27,367 nucleotides of DNA. Source: DATKMS01 sp041497995 (GTDB lineage: Bacteria; Desulfobacterota; Binatia; HRBIN30). Made by a program: the position numbers and the translations under genes. Below are positions 11,315 through 17,743 of the stretch, piece after piece. The stretch covers positions 1 through 27,367 of the forward strand of contig JBGQHM010000043.1 in NCBI GenBank assembly GCA_041497995.1. Direction: 5' to 3'. The notes below the pieces were generated by a model. It saw only the letters and a program-made list of their open reading frames with translations, did no database searches and was not told where the DNA came from. Within the stretch, counting starts at the first letter, position 1, and each line of letters starts with the position of its first letter.

Positions 11315-11333
11315 CACGGGCCTCTGGCCTGTG
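11315..11333. repeat. GC-rich hairpin downstream of the lipid cluster
   Basis: An 8-base stem (CACGGGCC / GGCCTGTG, one G-T pair) with a 3-base loop lies 29 bases after the DUF2878 stop. It is not followed by a T-run, so a factor-independent terminator role is weak. It may be part of the adjacent repeated intergenic element. Confidence 0.5.
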
Positions 11334-11347
11334 CGGCCTTCGCACCG

Positions 11348-11427
11348 GCTAGGGCCTGCGGCCAGCGCCATTTCTATGGTCCGCTCCCCGTTGGGTCGCT
11401 GCTGGCTAGCAAGTCCGACAGGCTGCT
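11348..11427. repeat. Dispersed intergenic repeat, copy A
   Basis: About 80 bases strongly resemble 21475-21554 elsewhere in the window. The shared path runs GCTAGG(G/A)CCTGCGG, then CAGCG(C/T)CATTTCTATGG, GTCCGCTCC, GTTGG..TCGCTG, and CAAG(T/C)CCGACAGG(C/T)TGCT. The match runs nearly unbroken, with small indels. Neither copy is open in a convincing frame. The rest of 11287-11569 holds a hairpin (11315-11333) and the leader of the ABC ATPase gene; I see no gene in it. Confidence 0.85.
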
Positions 11428-11569
11428 GCCACCATCCTTTGAATGACAGCCGTCTGAAGGACCACCCAGCCCAGACGGTGCAGCCTGCCTTGCGGTGTGC
11501 CCAAGCTCTGTAGTAGGCACGGCTCACCGGGCATCAGGTGCGACCGGCAACCCGCGGAAGGGTGGGGCT

Positions 11570-12577
11570 ATGGCTGACGCGATCGTAATCGAGAACCTCA
11601 CAAAGAAGTTCGGAAATCGGGAAGCCGTCAAGAGCTTGACCATGGCTGTCGGGCAGGGCGAGATCTTCGGCATGCTCGGACCGAACGGGTCGGGGAAGAC
11701 GACGCTCATACGCATGCTCTGTGGCCTGCTCAGTCCAACCTCCGGTCGCGCGCTCGTCGGTGGGTACGACATCTCCCGCGAGCCCGAGCAGATCAAGCGC
11801 AGCATCGGCTACGTCTCGCAGAAGTTCAGCCTCTATCCCGACCTCTCGGTGCGCGAGAACCTCGACTTTTTCGGCGACGTGTATCGCGTCCCCTCGGGCG
11901 AAGCGGAGCAGCGCAAGAAGGACCTATTGCAGCTGTGCGGCCTCGAGGGCCGCGAGAAACAGACGTCAGGTATTTTGTCGGGTGGTTTGAAGCAGCGCTT
12001 GGCGCTCGCCTGCGCGTTGATACACCAGCCGAAGATCCTGTTCCTCGACGAGCCGACGGCCGGCGTCGATCCCGTGGCGCGCCGCATGTTGTGGGACCTG
12101 CTCTTCAAGCTCGCGCAACAGGGCACGACGTTGTTCGTCACCACGCACTACATGGACGAGGCCGAACGCTGCACGCAGGCCGCGTACGTCTACTACGGCA
12201 AGTTGCTGGTCAATGGCGATCCGAACTCCATGAAGCGCGACGAGATCGCCAAGACCAACCGGCGTCTGGAGATCATCTGTAACCCGCTCATGCCGGCGTT
12301 GGGTATTCTGCGCGACGCGCCGTATGTCGACGACGTCAGCGTCTTCGGTCAGGCGTTGCACATCAAGGTGAAGGACCTACCGCCCGAGCCGACGACGCAG
12401 GATTCCTTCGCATCGTTCTCCGCGGCCGCCCGCCGCGCGATGGTCATGGACCTGCTGCGCAAGCGGCTCACCGCCAAGAACATCGAAGTGCTGGCGATCC
12501 GCTCGGTCTACCCCAGCCTCGAAGATATCTTCGTGGGCCTCACGCGCGAGATGGATCAGAAGGCGCTGGTGCAGTGA
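11570..12577 (+). CDS. ABC-2 type exporter ATP-binding protein (YbhF/CcmA-like)
   Basis: 335-residue ABC ATPase. Walker A is GPNGSGKTT at about residues 38-46, the signature is LSGGLKQRLALA at about 136-147 (Leu replaces the usual Gln of LSGGQ), Walker B is ILFLDEPTAGVDP at about 155-167, and the switch His is in TTHYMDEAERC. A C-terminal extension after about residue 225 (SMKRDEIAKTN onwards) ends in SVYPSLEDIFVGLTREM, typical of drug or lipid exporters of the ABC-2/YbhF group. GTGGGG precedes the ATG at 11570. It energises an ABC-2 permease; the only permease gene nearby is on the opposite strand at 13335-14453, an unusual split. The substrate cannot be deduced. Confidence 0.92.
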   Translation: MADAIVIENLTKKFGNREAVKSLTMAVGQGEIFGMLGPNGSGKTTLIRMLCGLLSPTSGRALVGGYDISREPEQIKRSIGYVSQKFSLYPDLSVRENLDFFGDVYRVPSGEAEQRKKDLLQLCGLEGREKQTSGILSGGLKQRLALACALIHQPKILFLDEPTAGVDPVARRMLWDLLFKLAQQGTTLFVTTHYMDEAERCTQAAYVYYGKLLVNGDPNSMKRDEIAKTNRRLEIICNPLMPALGILRDAPYVDDVSVFGQALHIKVKDLPPEPTTQDSFASFSAAARRAMVMDLLRKRLTAKNIEVLAIRSVYPSLEDIFVGLTREMDQKALVQ

Positions 12578-12647
12578 GCTGCACTGGTCCCTGAGAGATC
12601 AGATCGGAACCTCTCCTCGCGTTCGCCTGGGGTTCAGTCTTCGTAGC

Positions 12648-12666
12648 GGCAGGTTTCAAACCTGCC
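12648..12666. repeat. 19-base palindrome 1 between convergent genes
   Basis: GGCAGGTTT-C-AAACCTGCC is a perfect inverted repeat with 9-base arms and a single central base. It lies between the ABC ATPase stop and the convergent regulator gene. It could serve as a bidirectional transcription barrier, or belong to a dispersed REP-like family; there is no T-tract. Confidence 0.75.
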
Positions 12667-12676
12667 TGGCGGGGGA

Positions 12677-12695
12677 CGCGGGTCTGAGACCCGCG
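12677..12695. repeat. 19-base palindrome 2 between convergent genes
   Basis: CGCGGGTCT-G-AGACCCGCG is a perfect inverted repeat with 9-base arms, of exactly the same size and design as the palindrome 10 bases upstream but with a different sequence. It ends 2 bases before the regulator's stop codon. It is a candidate 3' stabilising or terminating hairpin for the minus-strand operon. Confidence 0.75.
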
Positions 12696-12697
12696 AC

Positions 12698-13318
12698 TCA
12701 CTCCTCCGCGTACGCCGTGAGCGCCTCCAACATCTTGTCGATATGGTCGCGGTCCGGGATCGTCCAGGTGCGCCCGTGCAGCTGGCCGACGCCGCGCTGC
12801 ACCAAGTCACGTACGGTGCCCTCGACCGCTTCAGGGTTGCCGCCGAAGCCGCTGCCCAGCGCGTCGATGTCTATGGCAATCGGCAGTCCGCTCCCCGTCT
12901 GCCAGAGACGCCGCAAGCAGTGCCCCACGACACGTACACGACCCAAGCGCGCCGCGAGCTCTTCAAGGGGTACGTTCGTCCGACTCAGCCGCTGGCCCTG
13001 GATGTTGAACATGCGGAAGACGATATCGAGGTCGTCTTGCACCATCATGGCGTAGACATCGCGCCCGATGGCCAGCAGCGTGGAGTCCTCGGTCGCTGTG
13101 GCCGTGGCGCTGCGCGGCTCGCCGCTGAGCAGTGACAGCTCGCCGAAGAACTCGCCGGGCCCCAGCGTGTTGACCTCGGTCTCGTGCCCACCCTTGCCGA
13201 TGGTCAGCCGGATGTGGCCCGTCGCGACGACGAACATTTCCTCCCCCGAGTCGCCCTGCCGGAAGATCACCGCGCCTTTGGGAAACCGCAATTCCTCTCG
13301 CTGTGTCTCGGTCGCCAT
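12698..13318 (-). CDS. Cyclic-nucleotide-binding (Crp/Fnr-type) regulator
   Basis: 206 residues with AGGAG 7 bases before the ATG at 13318. Residues 10-120 form a cNMP-binding domain: FPKGAVIFRQGDSGEEMFVV, then the phosphate-binding-cassette segment GEFFGELSLLSGEPRSATATA. A helix (about 115-135) leads to a C-terminal region that can be aligned with a Crp winged helix (IDIDALGSGFGGNPEAVEGT followed by VRDLVQRGVGQLHGRTWTI). The usual recognition-helix pattern RETVSR is replaced by NPEAVEG. It may therefore bind a different site or act without DNA binding. It is transcribed behind the ABC permease, 16 bases after that stop, so the two probably form an operon; regulation of the exporter is plausible but not shown. 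Confidence 0.85.
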   Translation of the reverse strand: MATETQREELRFPKGAVIFRQGDSGEEMFVVATGHIRLTIGKGGHETEVNTLGPGEFFGELSLLSGEPRSATATATEDSTLLAIGRDVYAMMVQDDLDIVFRMFNIQGQRLSRTNVPLEELAARLGRVRVVGHCLRRLWQTGSGLPIAIDIDALGSGFGGNPEAVEGTVRDLVQRGVGQLHGRTWTIPDRDHIDKMLEALTAYAEE

Positions 13319-13334
13319 GCGTACGCTCCTGCGG

Positions 13335-14453
13335 CTACGCCAGCTGTTTACGGAAACGCGCCAGGCTCAGGACGGTAAAGCCCACCATAAAGCCAGCCAG
13401 CGCCGCGAAGTTCCGCCACTCCTCCAGCATCGTCGTGCCCTTCAGCGTGAAACCGCGGATGGCCTCGACGAAGTAGGTCATCGGCAAGCTCCAGGCGACG
13501 GGCTGCAACCATCCTGGAATCGCCTCGATCGGGAAGACAAAGCCCGACATCAACAGTGACGGTATGAGAACGAACACGATCAAGAAGCCGTGCTGCACTT
13601 GTGTCTCTGCAATGGTGGAGAGGAACGCGCCGATCATCAGCAGCGCCAGGATGAACAACGCGGCCAACACCACCACAGGGAGCACTGACTTGAAGGGTAA
13701 GTTGAAGACGAGCTTGGCGAGCACCGACACCACGACGAAGTCGAACGCCCCGATCAGACCGTACGGAATCATCTTGCCGGTAATCAGCGCGAAGGGCGTC
13801 ATCGGGGTGACCAGCAGCTGCTCCATCGTGCCTTGCTCCCGCTCGCGCACCAGGTTGGCGGTGAGCTGCAGCACCACCACCATGATCACGATGCCGATCG
13901 TACCGGGCAGGAAAAAGTCAGAGTCGCGCAAGTCCGGGTTGTAGAGGATCTCCTGCTCGATCTTGATCGGCGGCTTGCGATACGGCGGCGAAGGATGATC
14001 GGGATCGTCGGTGAGCAGCTCTTCCGCGGCCCCTTCGTCGGTGAGGACACTGGCACCGTACATCCCCGCTTGCGCCAACGTGGGCATACTGCCGTCCACG
14101 TAGAGGCGGAACGAGGTCTGTTGATTGTTAGCGAGCCGCTCGGCGAAGCCTTTGGGAATGTGCAGCCCCATGCGGGCGGCGCCGGATTGGAGGTGCCCTT
14201 TGATCTCCGCTTCCGAGCTCACGTCGATGACGATCAGCCGACCCTTGCGCTGCAGCCGGTCCTTCACCTGGTCGCTGAAAAAGTTGTGGTCGTCATCCCA
14301 CACGGCGACCGTGAGGTTGTCGACTTTGAGACGCAGCGCGTAGCCGAACAGGATGAGCAGCAGCACCGGCAGCCCGAGGACGAAGCCGATCAGCTGCGGG
14401 TCCCGCCGAATGTGCAGGAACTCCTTGCGGACCATTGCTTTGAAAGCCCTCAT
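13335..14453 (-). CDS. ABC-2 type transporter permease (YbhS/YhhJ-like)
   Basis: 372 residues from the ATG at 14453, which has GGGGGAG 8 bases upstream; an in-frame TTG at 14474 is less likely. The N-terminus (MRAFKAMVRKEFLHIRRDPQ) is the cytoplasmic elbow typical of the family, followed by helix 1 (about residues 20-40). A periplasmic domain of about 130 residues comes next, and then five more helices starting at GTIGIVIMVVVLQLTANLV. The ABC-2 signature region is VREREQGTMEQLLVTPM, and SGFVFPIEAIPGWLQPVAWSLP is the conserved late segment. Homodimeric or heterodimeric permeases of this type export drugs, lipids or membrane-fusion-protein-linked substrates. Its likely ATPase partner is encoded convergently at 11570-12577. 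No HlyD-type adaptor gene is in the window. Confidence 0.92.
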   Translation of the reverse strand: MRAFKAMVRKEFLHIRRDPQLIGFVLGLPVLLLILFGYALRLKVDNLTVAVWDDDHNFFSDQVKDRLQRKGRLIVIDVSSEAEIKGHLQSGAARMGLHIPKGFAERLANNQQTSFRLYVDGSMPTLAQAGMYGASVLTDEGAAEELLTDDPDHPSPPYRKPPIKIEQEILYNPDLRDSDFFLPGTIGIVIMVVVLQLTANLVREREQGTMEQLLVTPMTPFALITGKMIPYGLIGAFDFVVVSVLAKLVFNLPFKSVLPVVVLAALFILALLMIGAFLSTIAETQVQHGFLIVFVLIPSLLMSGFVFPIEAIPGWLQPVAWSLPMTYFVEAIRGFTLKGTTMLEEWRNFAALAGFMVGFTVLSLARFRKQLA

Positions 14454-14544
14454 GTCACGTCTCCCCCGATCCAACGCCGAATCGTGCCGGACCTCTATCA
14501 GAAAGCGGGCGCGGGACGCCAGACGGGCCGGTGCGCTCTGGTGG

Positions 14545-14564
14545 CGCGGGCCTCCGTGCCCGCG
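14545..14564. repeat. GC-rich hairpin
   Basis: Perfect 7-base arms, CGCGGGC and GCCCGCG, around a 6-base loop. They lie between two divergent genes, so this is not an obvious terminator. The surrounding string (GCGGGCCTCCGTGCCCGC) resembles short palindromic repeats common in intergenic regions of high-GC genomes. Confidence 0.6.
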
Positions 14565-14604
14565 TGTCCCCTGCGTCTGGAGAGACAGTCGATTTTCTCA
14601 GGCT

Positions 14605-14671
14605 CCTCAGGGCGAACGGAAAAGTTATTGTGATTCTGAATCCAATGACTCCCAGACCGTTCGTGCTGAGG
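14605..14671. repeat. 67-base imperfect palindrome (MITE/REP-like)
   Basis: The outer arms 14605-14619 and 14657-14671 match as reverse complements at 13 of 15 positions (CCTCAGGGCGAACGG against CCGTTCGTGCTGAGG). The centre holds a second, nested inverted repeat, ATTG(T)GATTC-T-GAATCCAAT. The right arm continues into GCTCTCGAAGCACG. The combination TTCG..CTGAG..TCGAAG is, from memory, a dispersed intergenic repeat motif in many high-GC bacteria. No coding content is evident. Confidence 0.7.
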
Positions 14672-14779
14672 CTCTCGAAGCACGCTCTTCGAATTCATCG
14701 GCACTCTCTGGAGCCGAGAGGCCCCTGGCTTGGCGCGGCGTCTCCCCTCGCCCACAGAAAGCTATTCGCAGGCACCTCG

Positions 14780-14809
14780 TTGAAGTCTTGATGCACCTCG
14801 CTGTACACT
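14780..14809 (+). promoter_or_regulatory. Possible promoter of the DUF4062-STAND gene
   Basis: TTGAAG (14780-14785) and TACACT (14804-14809), each 4 of 6 to the sigma-70 consensus, are separated by 18 bases. Transcription would begin at about 14816, only a few bases before the ATG at 14819. The message would then be leaderless or nearly so, which agrees with the lack of a ribosome binding site there. Confidence 0.35.
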
Positions 14810-14818
14810 CTCCCGGCC

Positions 14819-17683
14819 ATGAAGGTGTTCCTCTCGTCCACCGCACAGGATCTGGTCGCCCATCGCCAAGTGGCCGACGACACGATCCTGCGGCTCTCGC
14901 AGGAAGCCGTGGTGATGGAGCGCTTCGGCCCGCTGCCCGGTGAGCCGGTGGCGGTGTGTGAACAGAAGGCACGCGAGAGCGACGTCGTCGTGTGCATCGT
15001 CGCGCACCGGTACGGGTTCGTCCCCGAGAAAGGTCGGGGCAGCATCACGCGGCGCGAGGTCGAGGCGGCGGGGAAGGATGTGCTCGTGTGGATTGTCGCA
15101 GACGATCACCCGTGGACCGAGAAGAAGGAGCAGGACCTCCTCGACGATCCGACCGTGCTGGCCGACCCCGCACGTGTGGCGGAGGTCGCGGAGGGAGTAG
15201 CCGCGCTCCGCTCCTTCAAGACGTGGCTGCGCAAGACATTCACGTGCGAGGCGTTCACGACGCCCGATGATCTCGGCCGGAAGATCGGAATCGCACTCGC
15301 GAACCACTCCACAAAGCAGACGCCGCGCGCAGCGCCGCCCAAGCGGGGTGAGATCCGCATCGTCCACGCGCTGCAGCCCGCGCCTCACTTCCACGGCCGC
15401 CACGCGCTGGTGACGGAGCTGACTGCGTGGGTTGCCGACCTGGCCTCACCGGACCGGGTCTGGTCGCTGGTGGCGGCGGGCGGCACCGGCAAGACGGCGG
15501 TGGTGGAGCGCGTTGTCCGCGACATGCAGCCCGGCGAGGCGAACGTGCTCGTCTGGTCGTTCTACGAGAACCCCGACGCCGACGCCTTCCTGCGCGAGTG
15601 CAACCAACTCTTTCTCGGCGAAGAGGAAGGGGCCCCCGCAGGCGGTCGCCTTGAACGCCTCGAACGCGGCCTGCGCGACGGCCACCCGCACCTTATCGTG
15701 CTCGACGGGCTGGAGCGGGTGCAGGAGGACGCCGGCACGGGCCGCGTGCGTGGCGAGCTTTCCGACCAGACCCTCAAGCTCCTCCTCCGAGCGCTCGCCG
15801 CCGGCCTCGGTCGCGCCCGCGCCCTCGTGACCTCGCGCTTCCCGCTCGTTGATCTGCAGGACTGGGACAAGCGCGGCTACCGCGACACCCGCCTCGACGA
15901 TCTCACCCCGGAAGCCGCTGTGGCCGTGCTGCGTGGCTGGGACGTCCAAGGCGACGAAGCCGCGCTACGCGCTGCGGCGGCACAGGTGGGCCACCACGCG
16001 CTCTCCGTGGCGGTGATCGGTTCCTATCTCCATTCCTTTGCGAAGGGGCGCAGCATCGCCGAGATAGCGAGCTTCGACCTCGACGCGGTGACTGGCGACG
16101 ACCCGAAGGCGGCGAAGCTCGCGCGCGTACTCGCGTTCTACGCGGAGCGCTTGCCGCCCGAGGAACGCGATCTGCTCGCGCGCCTCTCGGTGTTCCCGCG
16201 CGGCGTGACGCTGGAATTGCTCGGCACCCTCGTCGACGCCGGCGGCGAGGTAGCAGGGTTGCTCGTGAATGCGAGGCCGAGGCTCGTGAACCTCCTGAAC
16301 AGCTTGAAGGCGCGCGGGCTGGTGTTCGAGTACCGCAACGACACCAGTGTCACCTGGACGGCGCATCCCTTCCTACGCGAGAAGTTCCGGGAGCTGCTCG
16401 GCTGCCCACCTGAGAAAGTGTTCGACGTGGTGGCCCGGGAACTCGGCGCCGGGCTGGAGCAGCGGCCGGATACAAAGCCGAGCGATCCCAGCGTCCTCAA
16501 TCGATACGAACGCCTCATCGAAGCAACGCGGCTTGCTGGGCATGAGTGGGAGGCGTTCAAACTGTATTGGAACGGGATGGGCGGGGCTACCCACCTCAGG
16601 TGGACTCTTGGGGAGTACCAGCGAGGTTACCGGATCCTCGGAGCGTTCAGTGCAACGGGTCGGCCCGCGGACATAGCGCCGACGATGGCGCCGAAAGAGC
16701 GGTCGCTACTAGCGAACGAGCTTGCCCACTTTGCCTCCAAGCTCGGACGCTTAGCGGAGGCGTGGTCGATCTGGGGGGTGAGTAACGACTGGGAGAAATC
16801 GCTCGGCAAGAGCAAGCGAACATCGATCGTGCTCGAGAACTTGGCTGGTACAGCATTCCGACTGGGTCGTCTGGCCGAATCCCGGACACTCGCCGCCCGC
16901 GCGCTGGCCGAAGCCGAGACGACGGAGCACAGCGACTTGAAGACGTTTTCGCTCGCGGAGCGTGCGACCGCCGCCCACGCGGTCGGTGACATTCGATCGG
17001 CGCGGGCAGACTTTGTCGCCGCGACGGAGCTAGAAGGAGGCCCGCTCATTTCGCTGCGAGGTTCCCAACATGCTCGCCACTACCTCGACGTCGGCGACCT
17101 CGCTGCCGCTCGCATCCTCTGCGATCAGGGCTTAGAAAGTGTGCGGGCAAACAACTGGAACGAAGAACTCCCTTTGTTCCACACCCTCCTGGCGCGCATC
17201 GACCTCGCGCAGAGGAACGACCCCACTTCCCACCTCGACGAGGTCCGCACCTGGACCTCGCGAACGGGGGAGATGGAATATATCATCCAGGCCCACCTCC
17301 TCACCGCGCGCCATCTCCTCTCCTGCGGCGATCCGCAGGCCGCCCTCGGCGAGGCCGAGGCCGGGTTGTTGCACGCGGTCTCGTGCGGGTACGGGCTGCT
17401 GCGGATCGAGCTGCTCGTCGTGCTCGCGCGCATCCGCTTGGTGTGGCCGGATCCGCCGAAAGCGATCCAGCCGGCGCGGGAGGCGCTCGATCTGGCGGCG
17501 CACCCGGACTGCCAGTATGCCTGGGGCGAGGCCGACGCCGCGCAGGTGTGGGGCGAGGCCTACTTCGCCAACCATGAGCCGACGCTTGCCAAGCGTGCGT
17601 TCACCCGCGCACTCGAAGTGCGCCGGCGCATCGAACACCCAGGTGTCGCCGAAACGGAGAAGTGGCTCGCCCGCGCCGGCTGA
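14819..17683 (+). CDS. DUF4062 - STAND NTPase - TPR-like protein (NLR-like sensor)
   Basis: 954-residue multidomain protein. Residues 1-90 form a DUF4062 domain: MKVFLSSTAQDLVAHR, then VCIVAHRYGFVP and SITRREVEAA are its hallmarks. Residues 190-400 form a STAND/NB-ARC-like NTPase: P-loop AAGGTGKTA at about 219-227 (first Gly replaced by Ala), VWSFYENPDADAFLRE at 245-260, Walker B HLIVLDGLERV at 291-301, an arginine-containing ALVTSRFPL at 335-343, and HHALSVAVIG as the GxP-like element. A winged-helix-like segment follows (about 430-530). From about 560 to the end come helical TPR-like repeats (GRLAESRTLAARALAEAET, GDLAAARILCDQGLE, ending with LAKRAFTRALEVRRRIEHP). Such proteins couple ligand sensing by repeats to oligomerisation and an N-terminal effector; anti-phage defence or stress signalling is inferred, not shown. 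There is no partner gene and no ribosome binding site. Codon use is less GC-biased at about 16480-17250. Confidence 0.85.
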   Translation: MKVFLSSTAQDLVAHRQVADDTILRLSQEAVVMERFGPLPGEPVAVCEQKARESDVVVCIVAHRYGFVPEKGRGSITRREVEAAGKDVLVWIVADDHPWTEKKEQDLLDDPTVLADPARVAEVAEGVAALRSFKTWLRKTFTCEAFTTPDDLGRKIGIALANHSTKQTPRAAPPKRGEIRIVHALQPAPHFHGRHALVTELTAWVADLASPDRVWSLVAAGGTGKTAVVERVVRDMQPGEANVLVWSFYENPDADAFLRECNQLFLGEEEGAPAGGRLERLERGLRDGHPHLIVLDGLERVQEDAGTGRVRGELSDQTLKLLLRALAAGLGRARALVTSRFPLVDLQDWDKRGYRDTRLDDLTPEAAVAVLRGWDVQGDEAALRAAAAQVGHHALSVAVIGSYLHSFAKGRSIAEIASFDLDAVTGDDPKAAKLARVLAFYAERLPPEERDLLARLSVFPRGVTLELLGTLVDAGGEVAGLLVNARPRLVNLLNSLKARGLVFEYRNDTSVTWTAHPFLREKFRELLGCPPEKVFDVVARELGAGLEQRPDTKPSDPSVLNRYERLIEATRLAGHEWEAFKLYWNGMGGATHLRWTLGEYQRGYRILGAFSATGRPADIAPTMAPKERSLLANELAHFASKLGRLAEAWSIWGVSNDWEKSLGKSKRTSIVLENLAGTAFRLGRLAESRTLAARALAEAETTEHSDLKTFSLAERATAAHAVGDIRSARADFVAATELEGGPLISLRGSQHARHYLDVGDLAAARILCDQGLESVRANNWNEELPLFHTLLARIDLAQRNDPTSHLDEVRTWTSRTGEMEYIIQAHLLTARHLLSCGDPQAALGEAEAGLLHAVSCGYGLLRIELLVVLARIRLVWPDPPKAIQPAREALDLAAHPDCQYAWGEADAAQVWGEAYFANHEPTLAKRAFTRALEVRRRIEHPGVAETEKWLARAG

Positions 17684-17702
17684 TCCTCCATTCAATTCAT
17701 CC

Positions 17703-17722
17703 GCCTTCATTGATATGAAGGC
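17703..17722. promoter_or_regulatory. Perfect 8-base inverted repeat upstream of the GST gene
   Basis: GCCTTCAT-TGAT-ATGAAGGC, a 20-base dyad, lies between the STAND stop and the GST start (22 bases before the ATG). Its position suits an operator for the GST gene or a hairpin at the end of the STAND message. No T-run follows it. Confidence 0.5.
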
Positions 17723-17743
17723 ACGGACGACTGGAGGCATCTG

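Larger units (their letters stand above)
14454..14818. other. Repeat-rich divergent intergenic region
   Basis: 365 bases between the ABC permease (minus) and the DUF4062-STAND gene (plus). No convincing gene is present. It contains the permease ribosome binding site, a GC hairpin (14545-14564), a 67-base imperfect palindrome (14605-14671), an AT-richer stretch around 14620-14660 that stands out from the high-GC surroundings, and a possible promoter for the STAND gene (14780-14809). Confidence 0.7.

Noticed and set aside
11315..11333. Factor-independent terminator for the lipid cluster
   Set aside because: The stem is sound but no T-run follows, so I list it only as a hairpin.
11287..11569. 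A small gene in the gap before the ABC ATPase
   Set aside because: Frames here are explained by the dispersed repeat and hairpin; no start with a ribosome binding site and no protein-like composition.
12648..12695. CRISPR array
   Set aside because: The two palindromes differ in sequence and there is no repeat-spacer series; no cas gene is in the window.
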